A stretch of DNA of 64,000 nt from Acanthosoma haemorrhoidale (taxonomy: Eukaryota > Arthropoda > Insecta > Hemiptera > Acanthosomatidae). A program made the position numbers and the translations under genes. The stretch covers positions 78,471,104 through 78,535,103 of the forward strand of contig OV884014.1 in assembly GCA_930367205.1 (NCBI GenBank). The letters run 5' to 3'. Below are positions 63,201 through 64,000 of the stretch, piece after piece; the first letter of the stretch is position 1, and every line of letters begins with the position of its first letter. The notes under the pieces are model-generated. The model was not told the DNA's origin, ran no database searches, and saw only the letters and a program-made list of their open reading frames with translations.

Positions 63201-63269
63201 CGGTAATAGGTAATGAAGGTAGCTCAGTTGTTTTCTGTATATCACTTCCATTTGTTCTGGTCGTGGGTT
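54108..63269 (-). CDS. Mini-exon array gene: modular Thr/Ser-rich, N-glycosylated repeat protein (5' end outside window)
   Basis: Minus-strand gene of unknown family. 69-nt A-type exons: 63201-63269, 62655-62723, 62288-62356, 61919-61987, 61548-61616, 61179-61247, 60809-60877, 60438-60506, 60068-60136, 59698-59766, 59329-59397, 58960-59028, 58590-58658, 58039-58107, 57489-57557, 56939-57007, 56393-56461. Each has a TTACAG acceptor, a CCG/GTAAAT donor and phases 1-1, so any number can be joined or skipped in frame. The typical peptide is EPTTRTNGSDIPKT plus a nine-residue variable end; the NGS sequon is in all but the last copy. The last one (56393-56461) splices over a 94-bp intron to an exon at 56298 (ELPAVTTPSS..., with a hydrophobic FFTRFFGFGQKYE). 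That exon either stops at 56093, or uses a GTAATA donor at 56154 to reach 54108-54277 (IKAFIDSITIDYNN... ending NFLMQS). Signal peptide and 5' exons lie off the right edge. Confidence 0.6.
54278..56092. other. Probable last intron of the mini-exon gene
   Basis: Holds a SINE (54925-55060), a 5'-T13G10-like homopolymer pair at ~55608-55630, and no other open exon in the required phase that I could see. Confidence 0.45.
54925..55060 (-). repeat. tRNA-derived SINE, family 1
   Basis: The best-preserved copy. Minus strand: CCCTGTAGTCCAATGGTTAG (A box), then GAGTTCGATTCC (B box), then the body ending in the GAGTAGCTACTTGAAAC tail. Shared with 690-800 and 12925-13050. Confidence 0.75.
56093..56298 (-). 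CDS. C-terminal exon of the mini-exon gene (terminal or internal form)
   Basis: Acceptor GTGTTGCAG at 56299. It continues the mini-exon phase with ELPAVTTPSSVVPSNSYVKG, then an STMSLVCPII stretch and a hydrophobic/aromatic segment. Read through it ends VRNLI and stops at 56093-56095. With the internal GTAATA donor it becomes a 144-nt exon (56155-56298), again phase 1-1. The Thr/Ser/Pro-rich start looks like a last diverged repeat, so the exon marks the switch from repeat to C-terminal domain. Confidence 0.6.
56540..56700 (+). repeat. Imperfect ~50-bp tandem repeat in an intron of the mini-exon gene
   Basis: Three to four imperfect copies of a unit like AAAGCAATTGCGATTAATCT followed by CAACAAAGCATAC. 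The unit is shared in diluted form with the intron parts of the large array (AAGCAATACAATTGGAAG). Confidence 0.65.
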
Positions 63270-64000
63270 CTGTAACACAGCACAAATGTCATTGATCTCA
63301 AATATGCCTGTAAAGCAATACAATTGGAAGTAATATCAATCATGCTTATTACACAACCGAATAACAAATAATCTCAAATGAAATCGTTTTTTTTATAATT
63401 AAAAAATAACGTTTTGTTCTTCCTTTCTACTAGTCGATTTATCATTTACATTCTATTCAACTGTTTTTGTTCCAAAGTGAATAAAGTTTGTAATACAATA
63501 CAGTCGTGATGGACATCAAATAAGTCCGCAACACAACCTAATCACGAATAATCTAAAATCAATTCGTATTTTATTATAGTTAATTTACTACGGATTGGGT
63601 CGTCCGTTTTATCATTTACATTCGGTTCAATCAAACTTTGTTATGGGGTCTCTAATACAAAAGAATTGTAATTAATATCAATCAAGCCTACAACACAACT
63701 AATGTTCTCAAGCAAGTTCGTATTTTAATGTAGTCAATTTGCCGGTAACAGGTCATGAAGGTAGTTTAGTTGTTTTCGGAAAAAATAACTTCCATTTGTT
63801 CTAGTCTTGGGTTCTGTAACACAGTACAAATGTCATTGATCTGAAGTAAGCGTGTAAAGCAATACAATAGGAAGTAGTCTGAAACAAGGTTATAATATAA
63901 CCGAGTCGCAAATCATCCCAAATCAATTTGTTTTTTATTATAATTGCTTAACCAATATTTTGTTCCACCGTTCTATTATCTGTTTTATCATTTTTATTTT
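56936..64000 (-). repeat. Higher-order tandem array of exon+intron monomers (370-bp dimers and ~550-bp trimers)
   Basis: Spacing between successive A-type exons is 546, 550, 550, 551, then eleven units of 367-371, then 546 and 542 bp. The 370-bp unit holds an A mini-exon plus a 60-nt B mini-exon. The 550-bp unit adds a 60-nt C mini-exon (57147-57206, 57697-57756, 58247-58306; decayed near 56770-56830 and 62866-62925; partial at the right edge). Intron starts after A (GTAAATTAACTACAATAAAA), B (GTAAATTAACTATATTAAAA) and C (GTTAAGCAATTATAATAAAA) are homologous, so all derive from a ~183-bp monomer. The array runs off the window. Confidence 0.85.

Noticed and set aside
56936..64000. CRISPR-like appearance of the regular array
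   Set aside because: Units are 370-550 bp with no short direct repeat/spacer structure, in a eukaryotic intron-containing context.

Overview
The window is a eukaryotic nuclear segment, AT-rich and intron-rich. Canonical GT-AG introns, AATAAA poly(A) signals, tRNA-derived SINEs, pogo/Tigger and mariner DNA transposons and errantivirus-like Ty3/gypsy remnants with an env fragment point to an arthropod, most likely an insect. I cannot name the species. All gene calls come from reading splice sites and recalling protein families by eye; no search was run.

Layout. (1) 980-5546, minus: first ten coding exons of VPS41 (HOPS subunit); the 3' half lies off the left edge. (2) 7499-8838, plus: a two-exon F-box gene with a probable beta-propeller. 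(3) 12317-15903, plus: ELP5 (Elongator), six exons. (4) 15904-23285: gene-poor DNA with a 1.4-kb element carrying long inverted repeats, an orphan open exon-like segment at about 19.35 kb, and a mariner remnant. (5) 23286-38109, minus: a complete 15-exon SLC12A9-type cation-chloride cotransporter whose exon lengths sum to exactly 921 codons; intron 12 carries a 2.5-kb DNA transposon with an LTR inside it. (6) About 39.4-54.0 kb: nested, broken retroelements (several Ty3/gypsy fragments, LTRs in both orientations, an errantivirus-like provirus with env remnant, a LINE RT scrap) and a Tigger fragment. (7) 54108 to the right edge, minus: a gene whose visible part is an array of tiny symmetric (phase 1-1) exons.

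The most unusual item is region 7. At least 17 copies of a 69-nt exon, all open in the same frame and all with GT-AG-compatible borders, repeat every 370 or 550 bp. Each encodes a 23-residue Thr/Ser/Pro-rich module; all but one carry an N-glycosylation sequon. Between them lie diverged 60-nt sister mini-exons with homologous intron starts, so the whole array appears built from a ~183-bp exon+intron monomer, amplified as dimers and trimers. The expected product is a long, modular, heavily glycosylated extracellular protein whose length could change by array recombination or exon skipping without loss of frame.

The three housekeeping genes (VPS41, ELP5, SLC12A9) are functionally unrelated. VPS41 and the F-box gene are head-to-head about 2 kb apart; ELP5 and SLC12A9 are tail-to-tail.
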